DNA of 64,000 nucleotides from Paralvinella palmiformis (GCA_025642065.1 JAODUP010000145.1:699001-763000), one strand, 5' to 3'; counted from the stretch's first letter, positions 1 through 14,369 are shown. Numbers and translations: made by a program. The notes: generated by a model from the sequence alone, not told the origin.

Positions 1-2256
1 TATGGAAGGTACCAGTTCTATTTCGGGTAGCTGCCTTATCGCTGACATGAGGGCGCTGATATGAGTCCTGGACGAGATACCAATGGCGGCTACGTCATCT
101 TCCGTTATCCCCGATATGAAGCTGGTATCGTCATAGCCGTTATCAATAAACAGTGGAGCATATCTCGCCTGAAATACGACAACGACAAGTTTAGCAACAA
201 GACGAAAACATACATCGGCTGCTGTATGACGTTATCGAGCCATACTACGAGGATGGGGCTCTACTGGTGGGAACATGTTCTCGCTAAAGGTCGTGAAAGC
301 GTCCTATTCGACGGCTTATTGAAGACGATGCTTAGCCGACTGACGCAAATGAAAAAGTTTTAAATGTTTTGTCTCGCAAAAATTAATTATTTTACGGGGC
401 GTGTGTCTCTTAGCCTTATTTTGTTTGGTAGCGAAGTTAGCCCACAAATTATGCCGTAGTCGGGTTCATATAAATAGCCGTAAAACAGTAACTAGTGATC
501 TCACAGGCAACAGTTTTGGGTCTATGTACGTGTGTTCGTCTATCAAATGTACAAATGTAATGAATTCAGCGAAAATTAGAATATATTTTATAAATCGCAA
601 TTTTAAAAATATTACTGCGCTTACTTGAATTACTCGATACACCACCGTATTCAATAAATACATAACGAATTCTCGACGAAATGGAAAAACGATTATGTAA
701 TTTCTATTGAATCTGTTAGAATTGTATGCACTTTACAGTAACTCCGCTATAAGCTGTTGTAAATTGTTTCTATTTCGCTGGATACCGAAGTTCAACTAAC
801 ATGCGTTCTGGATGGTTTATTTCTAGTATACGTCTCCGTTCAGGAACCGGAGTTCGATGACCGAAACAGTTCAGTGATACAAGATGATCATCTATCCAAG
901 GCGGCTATGGACAATGTCCATGTTCCAACAGTAACCTAATTATCCGGGCGTCCGTCTATCATAAGTTCAATTAGGTTCGCAAACGATACACAGAGATCAC
1001 AACCAATGGATCCGATAGTATACAGAGTATAGTGCATAAAGATCCTCAATTGAGCCACATCGTGACTGGTTCAACTAATTCACGACAACTTGAAAAGAAC
1101 AATTTAAGAATATGGCGATACATTACACAATAATATGGTACCAATTAGGGGCTATTTAATTAATTAGCAAAATAGTTCAAACTCTTGATCCTGATATATG
1201 ACCAGACTTGTTTCTTTCAACATTGACTGACTGTTATATATTATTCCAGAATCTTCCAAGTCGAGATGTATTTGGGGGGCTGATATATAGGCTGTGAAAG
1301 ATATCGCCTGACCCATCAAGTTGTCGATGACTACATGAAGTCCACTTCCCGTTTTCCCGGCTGGTAATTTTTAACATATGCTATAGGCTAGATCCAATAA
1401 CCTAGTTGCATCACGCCGCCACCTATCGGATTATTTTCTAGATTATCTCTCGATTGCATGTTTATACTCTCGATGCCGGGTTCCAACTGAATTAATCAGA
1501 AACTCAATTTTCGCTATTCGGTTGGAGATAAGTGTAGACGCGCTATAATAAACTCAAGATATGTTTGGTAATATTAGTAGAATTGGATAATTACTTACAC
1601 GGAAGTCAACTGGCAGCCAATGTTCCACAGAAATAGGAATTACGTCGTTTTCATCTGTGTGGAACCTAAAACTGTTGGTACGTTCTGAAAAATAGCATTA
1701 GCATTAAGAATTATTTCAATCGATCAATCAATATATTTATTCCAAACTGAATCTTGAATTGCATCACATTGATATACGCTAAATGAAGCGATTACATGGC
1801 AGATACAGCTTGGGGTTATACCAAAGATATTAAATCTGTACAAGGATGCAACCTAAACATGTTGTGGTTAGAATTATATTAGTAAAAAACTGCACTTTAG
1901 CGCTCTCAATTAGCCATTATAAGGTGGATGCGAAATACAAATCGATCAGCGTTCGTTTATGTTGATATCCTGTTTAGAACTTTAGCTGTTTTGTGTTTAC
2001 GTGCGTGTTTGTATTGGAACGCAGAATCTGTTACATGTAATATCGTCCATGAGTGTACACAGGCTGTTAGAAAACAAAGGTTGCCATACGAGAAGAGAAA
2101 AAACACTGCCTTACAAATGATGTCGGATCCTCACATTATTGATTATCACCGCTTTACGGATAATGTCAGATTATCTAGTTTACATATCCAGGTAATTTGC
2201 AGTTATTAAAATGTGACAAGCAATGACGTGGTTTAGCACAGATTTGGTTGAAGCGT

Positions 2257-2290
<34 letters not shown>

Positions 2291-2421
2291 TCTTTGACCC
2301 AGTTTATCTTATATTGTCATATTTACTATTACTAACGGTATTGCTATAAATACTAGACTATCAACGCTAAAGGACAATCCACGGGAAAACGACGTGATCA
2401 GGATACTTTCCATTGTATTAT
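1..2421. other. 3' flank of the chitin synthase locus, mostly unassigned
   Basis: Apart from the tentative exon at 844-939 and a (CT)n run at about 2261-2291, this is AT-rich sequence without a convincing gene. The open frame at 61-363 has no recognisable domain, and competing frames there look equally coding-like. Confidence 0.5.
844..939 (+). CDS. Possible last exon of an unidentified plus-strand gene lying to the left
   Basis: A pyrimidine-rich stretch ending TTCAG at 843 is followed by 31 open codons, EPEFDDRNSSVIQDDHLSKA and onward, then TAA at 937-939. The acidic/polar composition looks like a C-terminal tail. There is no homology I recognise. A coding-like stretch around 200-296 (reading LLYDVIEPYYEDGALLVG) could be an earlier exon of the same gene, but this is inference only. 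Confidence 0.2.
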   Translation, partial: EPEFDDRNSSVIQDDHLSKAAMDNVHVPTVT

Positions 2422-2524
2422 TTATTTGGCTCTACACTCATTAGCAGAGTAATTTTTGCCGCACGTCTCATCTAAAGTTCCGTCTTTCAAAGTTTCACTG
2501 ACAATCGAACGCTCATGTCTATCA
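2422..2524 (-). CDS. Possible terminal coding exon of the chitin synthase gene
   Basis: After a TTACAG acceptor, 33 codons read DRHERSIVSETLKDG and onward to a TAA stop. The composition resembles a polar cytoplasmic tail, as expected at the end of a chitin synthase. The incoming phase is 2, while the best donor of exon 16 (GTATGA at 4325-4330) leaves in phase 1, so at least one further exon or a different junction would be needed. It could equally be a chance open frame. Confidence 0.22.
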
Positions 2525-2689
2525 CTGTAAGATTATTTCTGTACGTGTGGTGCCGATTTCGTACTCGATTGATAGTGGCATAATCGCATTTAATCTGGAA
2601 TTGTGATTATCAAGTGTACAAGTATACATGGTTTTAAAGCCATGTTATCAATGGGATGCTGTTTCATCTTCAACAGAAACTTGTATTGA

Positions 2690-3575
2690 ACACACAAGTA
2701 TTTGGATGAAATTGAATAAGGATCAAACCGAATTCATTGTTTTCTCATTCAAACAACATGTGAAGAACACTGAGAATCTTTGCATGTAGGTAGTATCTAG
2801 ATATATAAATTATTCCATGTTTGTAAGAAATCTAGGGCTTATAATGGATAATACTCTAGAAATAGAGAAGCAGGTGAATTCAATATGTAAGTCCTGTTAT
2901 TATCAAAAAGAAATATAGGACTTATTCGTAAGTACATAAATGATGAGATATGAAAGACTTATTATTTCTCGATTGGACTATGGCAATGCATTGTTGTATA
3001 ATATCCCCCTTTCTCTAACAAACCGCCTACAGGGAGTACAGAACTGTGGTGCACGTCTGGTGTCATGCACTGGCAAAAGGGAACACCAGTTTTGTTCCAG
3101 CTGCTCTTGCTTCCTGCACGCTTCAGATCACTGGACAAGATCCTGTTTCGTACATTCAAAGTACTGAGTGAACAGCACCACTGTATCTAAGCGATCTGAT
3201 CCAAAGGTATATAACAGTGACCATGCTGAGATCTGATTTCTATTTACGTTTGAGCGTACCAAAAACCAAAACAGCAATGTACGGAGAGAAATCCTTCCGA
3301 GCATCAGTTTCTAGGCTGTGGAATAAGTTGCCAAAACATATTAAACTTGCAGCAAGTAAAGAAATATTTTGAATCTTCATAAAGCCCACTTATTTAAATT
3401 AGCCTATTTATAATATATAAAAACCACTGTATTTATGTATAAAATGTGTTAGCGCTATAATCCTTTATGGGCCCAGAATATTTTGTAATTATGTTTTAAA
3501 TTAAAAGCGCTTCAGAGCAATTCAAGTTGAATAAGACGCTATATGAAATACTATTATTATTAATACTATTGCTAT
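2690..3575 (+). mobile_element. 5'-truncated non-LTR retrotransposon (CR1/jockey-like reverse transcriptase C terminus)
   Basis: Plus-strand frames, broken by stops and shifts, give WMKLNKDQTEFIVFS, then SRLDYGNALLYNIPLSLTNR, VQNCGARLVSCTGKREH and VPKTKTAMYGEKSFRASVSR with LWNKLPKHIK. These are the standard end of LINE ORF2 after the polymerase domain. The 3' end carries an AAGCGCTTC element and an ATT-rich tail at about 3550-3575, like the LINE tails at 41745-41830 and about 58020-58110. Inactive fossil. Confidence 0.85.
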
Positions 3576-3802
3576 CATTATCATCATCTTCTTCTTATAA
3601 ATCAACCCAGAATTACCCATCTCTTGGTTATCGGCTTACCTCAACATCGTATTGTGTAAATACCATAGAAGGCAATAGGAAGTTTAGTGGATCAAAGGCT
3701 TAATTAATGCAGAAACGCCTAGATCAACATAGGATCTATACAGTATTAAGGTAAATAATTTTTACTTTGAAACTATTGTGTCCAAATTGACAAATCAATC
3801 CT

Positions 3803-4036
3803 GTGACGCAGAAGATGAAATTCTGCATATTTCATGCATATTTTTGTCAGATTGTCCGATTTCAACTAATCCATGGACTAATTGGTTTATATGTGTGTGT
3901 TTTAGCTGTGTATAACAGGCACAGAGAATCTCGAACCGTGAATTCAAACTCTGGACGTTTCTTCAGGGGACTGAGACATGTGTAATGTCTCACCAGTCCC
4001 TAAGCCGCCAAGTTTGTGTGTGTGTTTATGTGCAGT

Positions 4037-4076
<40 letters not shown>

Positions 4077-4090
4077 GCTTAAAGCCGCGA
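3803..4090. repeat. Foldback-like segment and (GT)n microsatellite
   Basis: A short inverted repeat GGGACTG...CAGTCCC lies at about 3967-4000, followed by a (GT)n tract at about 4034-4074. No coding potential. Confidence 0.5.
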
Positions 4091-4330
4091 TCCACACGGA
4101 CTCTAAAGCTTGAATAGTTCGATTAGGATATTAATTTTGTTTTTAATTTAATGAGTAAACTTCATCGTCCCAACCAATGTCATATATACCACCGTTTAAA
4201 ACTCTCTTTTGTCAGAACTGGCAAAACACGCAGACAAATAAACACGAGCTCATCCGTGTGTGCGTGCGTGCGTGCTTGCGTGCGTGTATGTGTGCCTGTG
4301 AGCGCTTGTGCGTGGGTGCGTGTGTCATAC

Positions 4331-7300
4331 CAAGCAGTACACGTCTAGCTGCCGCTGTTCCTTCATCTTCTTCAGACTCCGATGCGTCTTCGTGTCTTTC
4401 CAGATCCATTTCACTTTCTGAACATTGGATGCTAGCATTCCGTCTTGGGATAGGTCTCTCGGCACCCACTGTGTCCTGGTCCGTGCTTTGTCTCGCCTGT
4501 TTCCCTCTACAATCAGTAATGTACAGAATATGCACAATATGCACAATATCGGTTCCAAATCACATCCCTATTTTAATTTATCACCCATTCCGCATACCTG
4601 AACGTCTTCAGAAACATCCCTTTCATGATTCCTTTCCAATTGGCAGCCTCGTCCAAATCAGCCAACGGCTTCTGTTCACGGGTGCCTTGATTAAAACAAA
4701 GAGGTGACATGCTCATTGCCTCATTCTAGGTCGTCTTGCGTCAAGCTTTTGTGTGGAAGAGTAACTTTTAGAGTTCGTAATACAGAAATTACCTAATAAT
4801 TCTCGTAGTATAAAGCTTCGATCGAAACGTGACAGATCATTATTTATACTACAAGTTGATGGTCTAATTCACGAGTGCAAAAATCAACCAATGACGACGA
4901 GCCAACAATTTTGGTCTCATCCAATGTACTATCTTGTTTAGTTTTTTTTTATCTTCTAGCTTCTTCCTTACTGTTAGTTTTTTTATCTAATTGCTCGGAA
5001 ATACAGGTAGATAGCGTAAGAACTGTTGATGGTCGATTAGGCGCCTATTAACCGTCACCGAAGCATAAACCTGTGGGTTTCGTCCCTATGCTTTGCCACG
5101 ACCGACAGTGGCGTCTTATCAGCCATTAATCCATCGCCATTAATTCGTGGCGTTCCGGTTTTCTTCGCCGTCGTACACTTACCCCAAGACCTGTCGGTTA
5201 TGTTACAGATGCTGTACACCATCAGGATCAGGTTGCTGGCCGGCAGCGCCAGCAGATACCAGACGCCGTGCAGCAAGCAGTAGAACTCGCTCAGATGGAG
5301 CAGGCCGGTGATGATAAATATCGCCACAACACCGATGAAATACATGACGCCAATCGGAACCTTCAGACCGGGCTTCGGGCTGGCCGGCGTGGTGGCGTTC
5401 GTCGTCGTCGACGTGCTTGACGTGGTCGACGTCGTTGTCGTCGTCGAGGTTTTCGACACTGACGCGTATACGATAGGCAGCGGAAGACGATCGTGTACCG
5501 GCAAGAACTCCACCTGGCTATATACGCCTAAAGGTGACAGTAAACACGTGAATTGTTTTAGTAAAATATGGCATTTTGGGATAATCGAATCAGTCAAGTT
5601 TTCTGCTCATTGCCATCGATATGGATCATTGGCTTACTGCTTTCTCTCAAATAGTAAATGGCATATAAAAATATACAAGGCGCCACCAACAAAAATAATG
5701 ACCTAATTTAAATGTACATAAATTGACGTAATAATAATAATAATAATTAATTATTTGTCATCCATCCAGTGAAAAGTAATACGGTTGGATAAAATATGAC
5801 ACACAATTAAATGTATCATCTCATATAATATACATAGAATGTAAAATACGTATCCGTTAGTAAATGAGACAACAATTAAATGAACCAAATCCAAAGTTTT
5901 GCCAACATTTCAGATAAAAGAAGGTCACATGAAGAATCAACTACACCATTTGTCTGACGGCTAGACAGGTTATAATTGTTCATGGCCCTGTTACTGACAG
6001 GGTTGACAACAGCTGTTAGCTATTATCCTAAGAACATTGGCTGTTTGATGTTGTACGACCGCTTTTGAGCAGCACAAAATAGGCTAAATGGGCCGAGCGA
6101 CCTCCAAATGTAATGAGGAGACGCGAAAGATGAAACATCCTTCAGTCATGCCCACGCCGAGATATGAACTCGCGTGATGGAGGTCATGTGATGTGGTCAA
6201 TCATGCTACGATTTAGACGACGGAGGCGCACTTGTCCAAAAAAGAAGGTTCGAATCGTAGCACCGATTGAATTCTATCCAGACAACATTTTCTTGTTACG
6301 GTCTGCACCTAGAGGGTGTACCAGGAGAATCCTTTGTCACGGGTTGGTGGCGTTCTTCAGCAAGGTGCCCTTTACATAGGAGATAACATACGGCTGATAG
6401 CACGCTGGAACGGTGTGCACATTTACTAAGAGCTACAACTTGTTTGGTGCACCCACTTCGAATTTATTCTGGGATTTTGCGTACTGCCCTACTGCAATTG
6501 AACATTAAGACGTCCTAATTCACACTGCAATGCCAAATTGCAAGTTTTTCACCAGAGTTCAGACTTGGCATCGATTGAAAGGCCAAAATACAACATTCCA
6601 ACACTGGACCAATAGCTATTAGCAATCATCTAATCAATTTCTCATTTATGTAACGATTAATCATTGGAACTTCCCAAATTATATGCACATTCAGATGTTA
6701 CATTGGGTGTTATTTATTTTTGTAAGTTTAAAACAAAATCGCTCTCGAGATACATAATTATGTTGTAGAGGTCTTACTTAATTTTTTACTTTCTTACTTT
6801 TAATATATAAGTAGCCGTTTCATAAAATGATCTTTCCGTCAAATTTCCTTTAGCTCCTACCTAGCTTTGTGCTAGCTTTGTATTACCATATAGTTCGGGA
6901 TAACAGATGGATCCAGGCTCGATTGCGAGATAAGGAGATCAATTGTCAGATGCGTTAATGAAAACTCCTCAGTGGTATACATTACAGTGCCAAACAATTG
7001 GCACGAATTATACGACTTGGAGAATCAACACTTACCGGGTGCCAATTATAGGCGCCTAGTGCACGCCATTAATTTCCAACCGGCTCCAAGCTCAGTCCAT
7101 CAGATTCTATTGTTTACCTTACATGGATTATATGGACTTCAATCTACTTCTAGTTTAGACTTCTGTATTTCGACAACTTTTACAATATATCCTTTTAGTC
7201 AGTGTTATGATAAAATAATAGAAATAGAGGTATTACTTACTGCGATTTGGCTTCGCGGTGGTTGTCCATGACGGGGGTGTACTCATGTCGGGTTGAGGCG

Positions 7301-10064
7301 ATGCATCTGTCAATTCTTGTACCATCTGTACTGACATTCCTATAACTACGACAGCCATGACTAGCGCAGATACTATTGTCAGAAAACGGGCCACCTGCCA
7401 ATTGTAGCGTAAACGTAATTCTAAACGTTGCTGTTTCACTGCCACTTTTGTGTACGAGGTGGGCTAAATGAGCCGAGCGACCTCCAACGGTAATGGAGCG
7501 AAGTGAAAGATGAAACACACTCCTGACATCCCCCGGCCGGGGTTTGAACGCAGGTGCTACCGATTTGTAGCCAACCGCGATACGAGTTAGGTAATGCTGG
7601 CACCCACCCCTAATAATAGTGTAAAACCGACTATTAGTTAATTACACGAGTACAGAGGTCAAAGGTAAGCTCCTAAACCGAAGATGAATAACGAAACGTA
7701 CAGTAAAATAGCACCATGCAGCCACACCTCAACGACGGGCAGCCTCCGTATTACTGTCACATTATACGGTCCCAAAAATCTTCCCTTGTATGCTTAATGT
7801 ATAGCGGCCACGTCTCTATTCCCCCATTCCCCCTCTACTGTGTATGTCTGCACTTGTGTTCCGTAACGGGAGCGTGAATCTTCAAATGCGTCCAACCAAT
7901 ATGCAGCCGACTGTTAGCAGTCAACCAGCAGCCAACAGGTCGCTCAGCAACGTCCGTAAACATTCTCGATTGGCATGCTATATCAGTTATTAACAGGTGG
8001 GGATCATTAGTTTTCTGATTCTAGTGTAAACTCAGCACATATTTGCCTTCTTTGATTATCTAATTTAACTTTTCGCGGACAAATCTACCACGATATCCAC
8101 CCACCCTCCCCCCGGTCATCTCAAAGACGCTTGCGTAAGGATGTGAAAGAGTTGCGTTCATTACTCCGGCCAACATTACATCCGAACTACAACCTTCTGA
8201 TCATCAGGACACCATCCGAAATTTTAACCAACATCACGAATGCTGCGAGCCATCATCGCCAATCCAGAATAGGATGAGATGCAACGGGGTAGTGTCAGAA
8301 ATGAGTCAGTTTTTAGATGCCGTCGAATGGATCGGGTCCGCGGTATAGGATGTTCAGCCATACACAATAACTGCTTGTTTCAGACCGTCAGGCTTGCCGT
8401 GCGACGTAAACGACGATGACGAGGAGCCACCGAAGATGACGACGCGCCTCTCAACCATCTCATAGCAACGGGAATCCTACGGCTGCTGATGACGAGGCGC
8501 CGGCAACAGAAGAACAATATAATCGCGGGTTTCGTCGAGACCGAGGTGGCGTTGGACGTTCTTCAAGAAACTGACGACGACTTATTAAAAACTATGAAGT
8601 GTCAGTGACGCTAGAATCCCATCGCATCAGGTGATCTCGTCATCCGCTATAGCGACCACGCAGACCACCATCTGCTCATTCATCAAAACGAAACCTCTGA
8701 ATAACGGTCTGGAAGTGTTTTATGACGTGACTGGCAACGTCTTCGAATTCGGCCATAAGTAGTGACCGTAACACGGGCATTTTGCTGTACAGAAAATAAT
8801 ATTTATTTTTCGCTGTTTTAAGGCGAGACAAAAATATAAATTAAAAATGCAAAAAAGTATTAAAGGTTTTGCATTACTTAAATTATATTTATGCTGTTCA
8901 TAGTAATAGCAGTAGTATTAGTTGTTGGTATTGTTACAGTTGTTGTTCTTGTTATATAAGTAGCAGTAGTAGTAGCAGCAGCAGCAACAGTAGTAGTAGT
9001 AGTAGTAATTGTTGTTGTAGCTGTTTTTACTGTTGTTGTTGTTTTTGTAATGCAGAATTTAAAGAGTCTTTAAAAAGAATTTAAAAAACATCCTATTCTG
9101 AAGCATACCGGGTACCTACAGCTTTTAATGTTTGAGAATAATACGCCGTTTTAGCGGAAAAGCAGGTGAGATGGTGATAGTATTAAATTCCTCAGTCAAT
9201 TGATTCTATGGGATTTGGCTAACTATATTATGACCCCTGCACAGTCCGGGATTCGATCCCCGGCATCTCAACGAACCTTTAGGACCGCCTCCGTGTTCTG
9301 ATTGGTAGCGTGTTGGACCTCAGATCACTACCATCGGATTTCGAATCACGACGCGGGCAAAGCTGAAGGGTGCTTTTTTTTTTCTTCGGTTCATTACCTT
9401 TGGAGGTCGCTCGACCCATTTAGCCTACGATGTGCACAAAAGTGGGCGTAAAACATCAATAATAATAATCATCATCATCATCATATCGCCTTCGTCCTAA
9501 ATGAGCAGGCTACGTTACCCTGTTTCAGCCTTTCGAAACTCTTAAGTCTTACCTGAAGTTGTACTTTCTGAGAAAACGTCAAACAGATCCACGTGTACCC
9601 AGCAATAAGCAACAGTATCACTACGGTGCTGCCTATCTGGCTAATGTTCCAACCGTAAAACAGACCACCTAATTGTAAAGAATGCACACTTATGGTAAAC
9701 AGATGTCTTCGACCAACAACAACAACAACAGGCAGCAATAAAAACACAGGTAGACAAAACCGGTAAAACGTATAAAAACAGGTAACGCAAACGGCTAGGT
9801 TTTTATCTTTTCTCTCATTGCTCGACATACACACACCTAGCCCTCTCCCCTTCCCATCCAACAGTTTTTGGTTTCTTTCGTTTCCATTCCTTATTTATTT
9901 TCCACGAAATTTGCCGTCAGCGCCAACATATTAGACACGTAATGGCAGCCAACCTTTTATTGTCGGTGAAACAAAATATGTTTCCATTCACGATCAAACA
10001 TCTACCAGTATTTGATTCGGACATCTTATAATTTGCGACATTTGTGTGTGTGCGTGCGTGCGTG

Positions 10065-10107
<43 letters not shown>

Positions 10108-13100
10108 CTGGCGAGGTTAAATTTATTTTTGGAAACACCCTCGCCAGGTGTCTCCAAAACAGATAACGTCTTCTTACCTACGATTATAAGCACCGACACT
10201 GACGGGTTAAGCAGGGCGGACACCAGTAGAATGGCTTGGTAGAGAATGAAGAAGATCGATATATGTTTGTTGAAATAGTAGATGGTGTCCCACTGCTGCA
10301 GCAGCAGGACCTGATTGGCCAAACTCGAGGGAATCCAGCGTCGTCTTTGGTTGAAGAATTCGTTAAAATCTTCCGGAACAAACGTCGAGTTGTCGGCCGC
10401 CGCGCAGTATTCCAGTCTCCACCCCGCCTGAACCTGTTATTATAGATAATTATGGATCATTGTCAGCCGGGATGAATTTCAGAAATAAATTAATATACAT
10501 TCACGTATACGACTAATTGCCTTCGAAAATCGAAATGTCCCCGTAGACACCAACCTGTACGCGGGCGTGGTATTTTTATCTATTATATTCTTCACGCGTG
10601 AAATAATAAACGGCTTCGCCATAGGTTCCTTCGCACGTGTCATGAAGCCATTTACTATACGCATCAAACATTGAACCTTACACAAGATGAAGTGTGGTAT
10701 GAACTCTCCCCTAGCACTATATGTCATTAAAATAGTAACTGTCTATCTTTTCCCCCTCAGGTGTTATTTGGCTGTTGTCCTTTCTACCCTTCAAATCAAC
10801 ATCCCTCATAACTCTAGGAATGTAACCTAGTCCTTCTTTTATCTGGATTGAAGATTTTTGGTCTGTCAGGCTTGCATCAGATGTGACCAACTCATTGGTT
10901 CAGGAGCCCGTGCCCCTCCATCTCTCGTTTTTTCTGTAGATTCGACAGTTATTTATAAACAATGATGTGAAACATCCAAATTAATATGGTACGGTGGAAC
11001 GTGAGGAAAGATGGGACGACGGAAGGGATACATAAACAAGGATTAGAGTAACATAAAATGTACATGCACAGAAATAAGTTCCAGTATGTCAATATAAGCT
11101 GTATCAAATAAGTAACACCGAAAATTCATTTTATTGAAGACCGTAAGGAATACTTTTTGCACCCTTTGAGAAATTGGACGATACAAAACCATAAATCACG
11201 CCTATAACGGCGAAATTGGGTAACTGGAGACGCTGCTTAATGCAAGAAACAAATACATATTCTAACACACCTTCCGCTCAGCACATAGCAGACCCATTGG
11301 GTAAACATTCTGACTGTCTCATCTTGCCCCATGTCCAATCTTGCCACCGTCCCAACTGGCCCCCGTCCCATATTGCCCCCCTGTCCCATGTTGCTTTTCC
11401 ATTTCCGGAATTGATTTCTGGGAGCGGACCTACACCTTACTGGTTTTATTTAAGCTATGTCATGAAATTATATATACGTTCCTTCAATGGAAATTATGTT
11501 GTTGAGTTTTGAAGCATGTATTCTTTCCGTAATTCAAGCTGATTTTAGCGCAGGCGTAAGAAAGTGTACGTTCCCGCTGTTTTAAACATTACGCCATTTC
11601 TAATACTTGCCAGTAATGTACACAGCCATCTGTCTTCCCCCATGTCCTTCGTTAGGAATTCGGATGCCCTGGTGACGTCACTTCCGTAAATAGGTAAAAC
11701 GTCACGCAAGGCATTCACCCGGAACACACTAAAACATCCAGGGCAGCAAAGTACAGATCCTAGTATATGATTAGCAGCCTGAAATTAGAACCATAAACAG
11801 TAATAATCATAAACTAGTTGACCCGTGTGTGTGTGTGTGTGTGTGCGTGCGTCCCGGATTGTTATATTTGCCAGTTGTTTGTACACAATGCAAATGTCAA
11901 CAAGTGTTAAAATTGCTGAGTAGGTGTGTGTCTGTGTGTGTTGTGTGAATTGATGTGTGTGTGTGTGTGTGTGTGTTTATCTGTGTTTCTGTCTCTAAGA
12001 TTTTGTATGTCCAACTATCTGTATGCATGTGTAAGTGAGCTCCGGTGGCCTTGAGGTTAAACACCCGGCACTTGATGCCAAGGGTTACAGGTTCGATCCC
12101 AGCAAGAGGTCGAAACTTTTCCAGAGATTAATTTTTCGGCTGACAACACCGTGGATGGCTGACCACGTTAAATGGCGCTGCCCTCTTCACTGAATTATTA
12201 AAAATAGAGGGGGGTTTAAGACCCCCTGATGACGTAAAATACTCTGGCCGTGACCACCCTCAGGGTATTTCGGCTCCATCTTTCCGTACTGTTCCCCTGT
12301 GAGTGGTGGAGGAGAAGGTTCTGAACCACTTCAACATAGAGGCTGTGCTAAATAAGCGACCGCCTGGGGATTCTCCCCGAAAAAACAAAGCAAGCAAACA
12401 TTGTGCATGTGTATGTACACACACACACGCACGCACGCACATATATATATATATATATATAATGTATGTCTATGATAGGATGGGTACGTTGAGCTGCATA
12501 TAACTGAAGTTAGTTATTATATAACCAATATCTAATACCTTTTGTAGCCAATGTCCAATAGCGTAGTCAAATATCTGGTACCAATAGAGAGGTCCACTGC
12601 CCATCGGATACGTTCTCGAACACACAGCGCCCACTGTCGGATCCCGAGTGATCAGATCTAACAGCGCCTCTACCGAATACGGCGTGAACTTTACATCAGC
12701 GTCAGTGGTAAGTATAAAGCTGTCCTCGTCAGTAGCTGCAGCAACAGAGGATGTTGAAAAATATCGTCTGTGTGTGTGTGAGTGTGTGTGTGTGTGTGTA
12801 TGTGTGTGTGAGTGAGTGTGCGCGCGCACGTCTGTGTGTGTGTGTGTGTGTTTGGCGTACATCAAGATAACTTACCACGTGAATCTTTCTTGGTGATGTA
12901 ATCGAGTACATAAGACATGTACATAATCTGACTCTGCCTCTTCTTATTCTTAACCTTACATAGAAAATAATCCGGCGTTATCTTTCCTGTGTCTTTGCGC
13001 AGTTAATTTTCTAAACTGAACCACCACACACGATGTTGCTCAAAATGGTCGCAACAAAACGTGGCAGGTAGAGCGCCGTCAAAATGCTAGTACGGCAAAA

Positions 13101-13858
13101 ATAATTATTTTTAAAATAATTAATTTGATATTTTCTAAAATTAGAAAATTGGTGAGTTTTTATAAATGCGAGGTCTATTTAGAAATAATAGAATATCGTT
13201 ATTCGCCAAGTGTACGGTGACAGTTATTGGTTTCGAGGCAAAATTGATATGAATAATTGCTAGAATATTTTGAACACCTGCCACCATCTCTGATTATGAT
13301 ACCAGACGCCTACGCCTCGCTACGTTGCTGCAAGTTGGTCGTAAGCGCAATCTATTACAGTACATGGGCTAAATTGTGTCTTACAATAACACGACGTTGT
13401 TATCTATTAATTTACCTTTCGGTTGTCCTTCAAGTGTACGGTTACGTACATCCCTCGCTTGTTTTCCAAAACTGAGTGCAGTTCCCAGGAGATGCTCATC
13501 CCATATGGAGTTGCGACCTTGGTGCAGTCTTCGATCCGAACGCCTTGTAGGTTGTAGTAGAGATAGTGGAACTGCTATTAGTATTAGACTTTAGAGGTAT
13601 TTCTCAACAAACAATCCAGTGCTAAAAGAAAATTCAACTTTTTCGAAGTACAACGACTTTCTTCGAAAATGTTGCTCTTTTACGGCCACCTTTGTGTACA
13701 AGGTAGGCTAAATGGGCCGAGTGATCTCCAAAGGTAATGAGGCGAAGTGAAAGATGAAACACCCTTCTGACATAGCCCGTCCGTGGTTTGAATCTAGGTA
13801 CTATAGATCTGTGGCCAAACGCGTTACCACTTCAAACAACGCGATGAAAAATTGCTAT

Positions 13859-13895
<37 letters not shown>

Positions 13896-14319
13896 GAAGA
13901 AGAAGACGAAGAAAGGGTTAGAGAATTACTGATAGATGACGAAGGTCTTACACCTTAGAAAAATCACTTTCACAGATATAATATATCAGTATTGATTATT
14001 AAATACTGACGTCCATATACATTTAAGCTCATAGTTTCAGTGCTGCTTTTTCTAAGTCGATTTTATTGAAACTTGAATTGTTCCCGACAGGAAGGATGAT
14101 TTGTTAAAGTTAATTATCATCATCATCCTCATCATCACCATTAGTTGTAGTAGTAGTAGTAGTAGTGGAAGTAGTATATACAGTAGTAGTAGTAGTAGTA
14201 ATAGTAGCAGTAGTAGTAGCAGCAGCAGTAGTAGTAGTAGTAGTGGAAGTAGTATATACAGTAGTAGTAGTAGTAGTAGTAGTAGTAGCAGCAGTAGTAG
14301 CAGCAGTAGTAGTAGCAGC

Positions 14320-14369
<50 letters not shown>

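Noticed and set aside
9167..9270. Possible tRNA gene: TGAGATG and CATCTCA can pair as an acceptor stem, with CCGGGATTCGATCCCCGG as T arm
   Set aside because: Span of 104 nt is too long, the T loop is one base off and no proper anticodon arm is seen. More likely a tRNA-derived repeat remnant.
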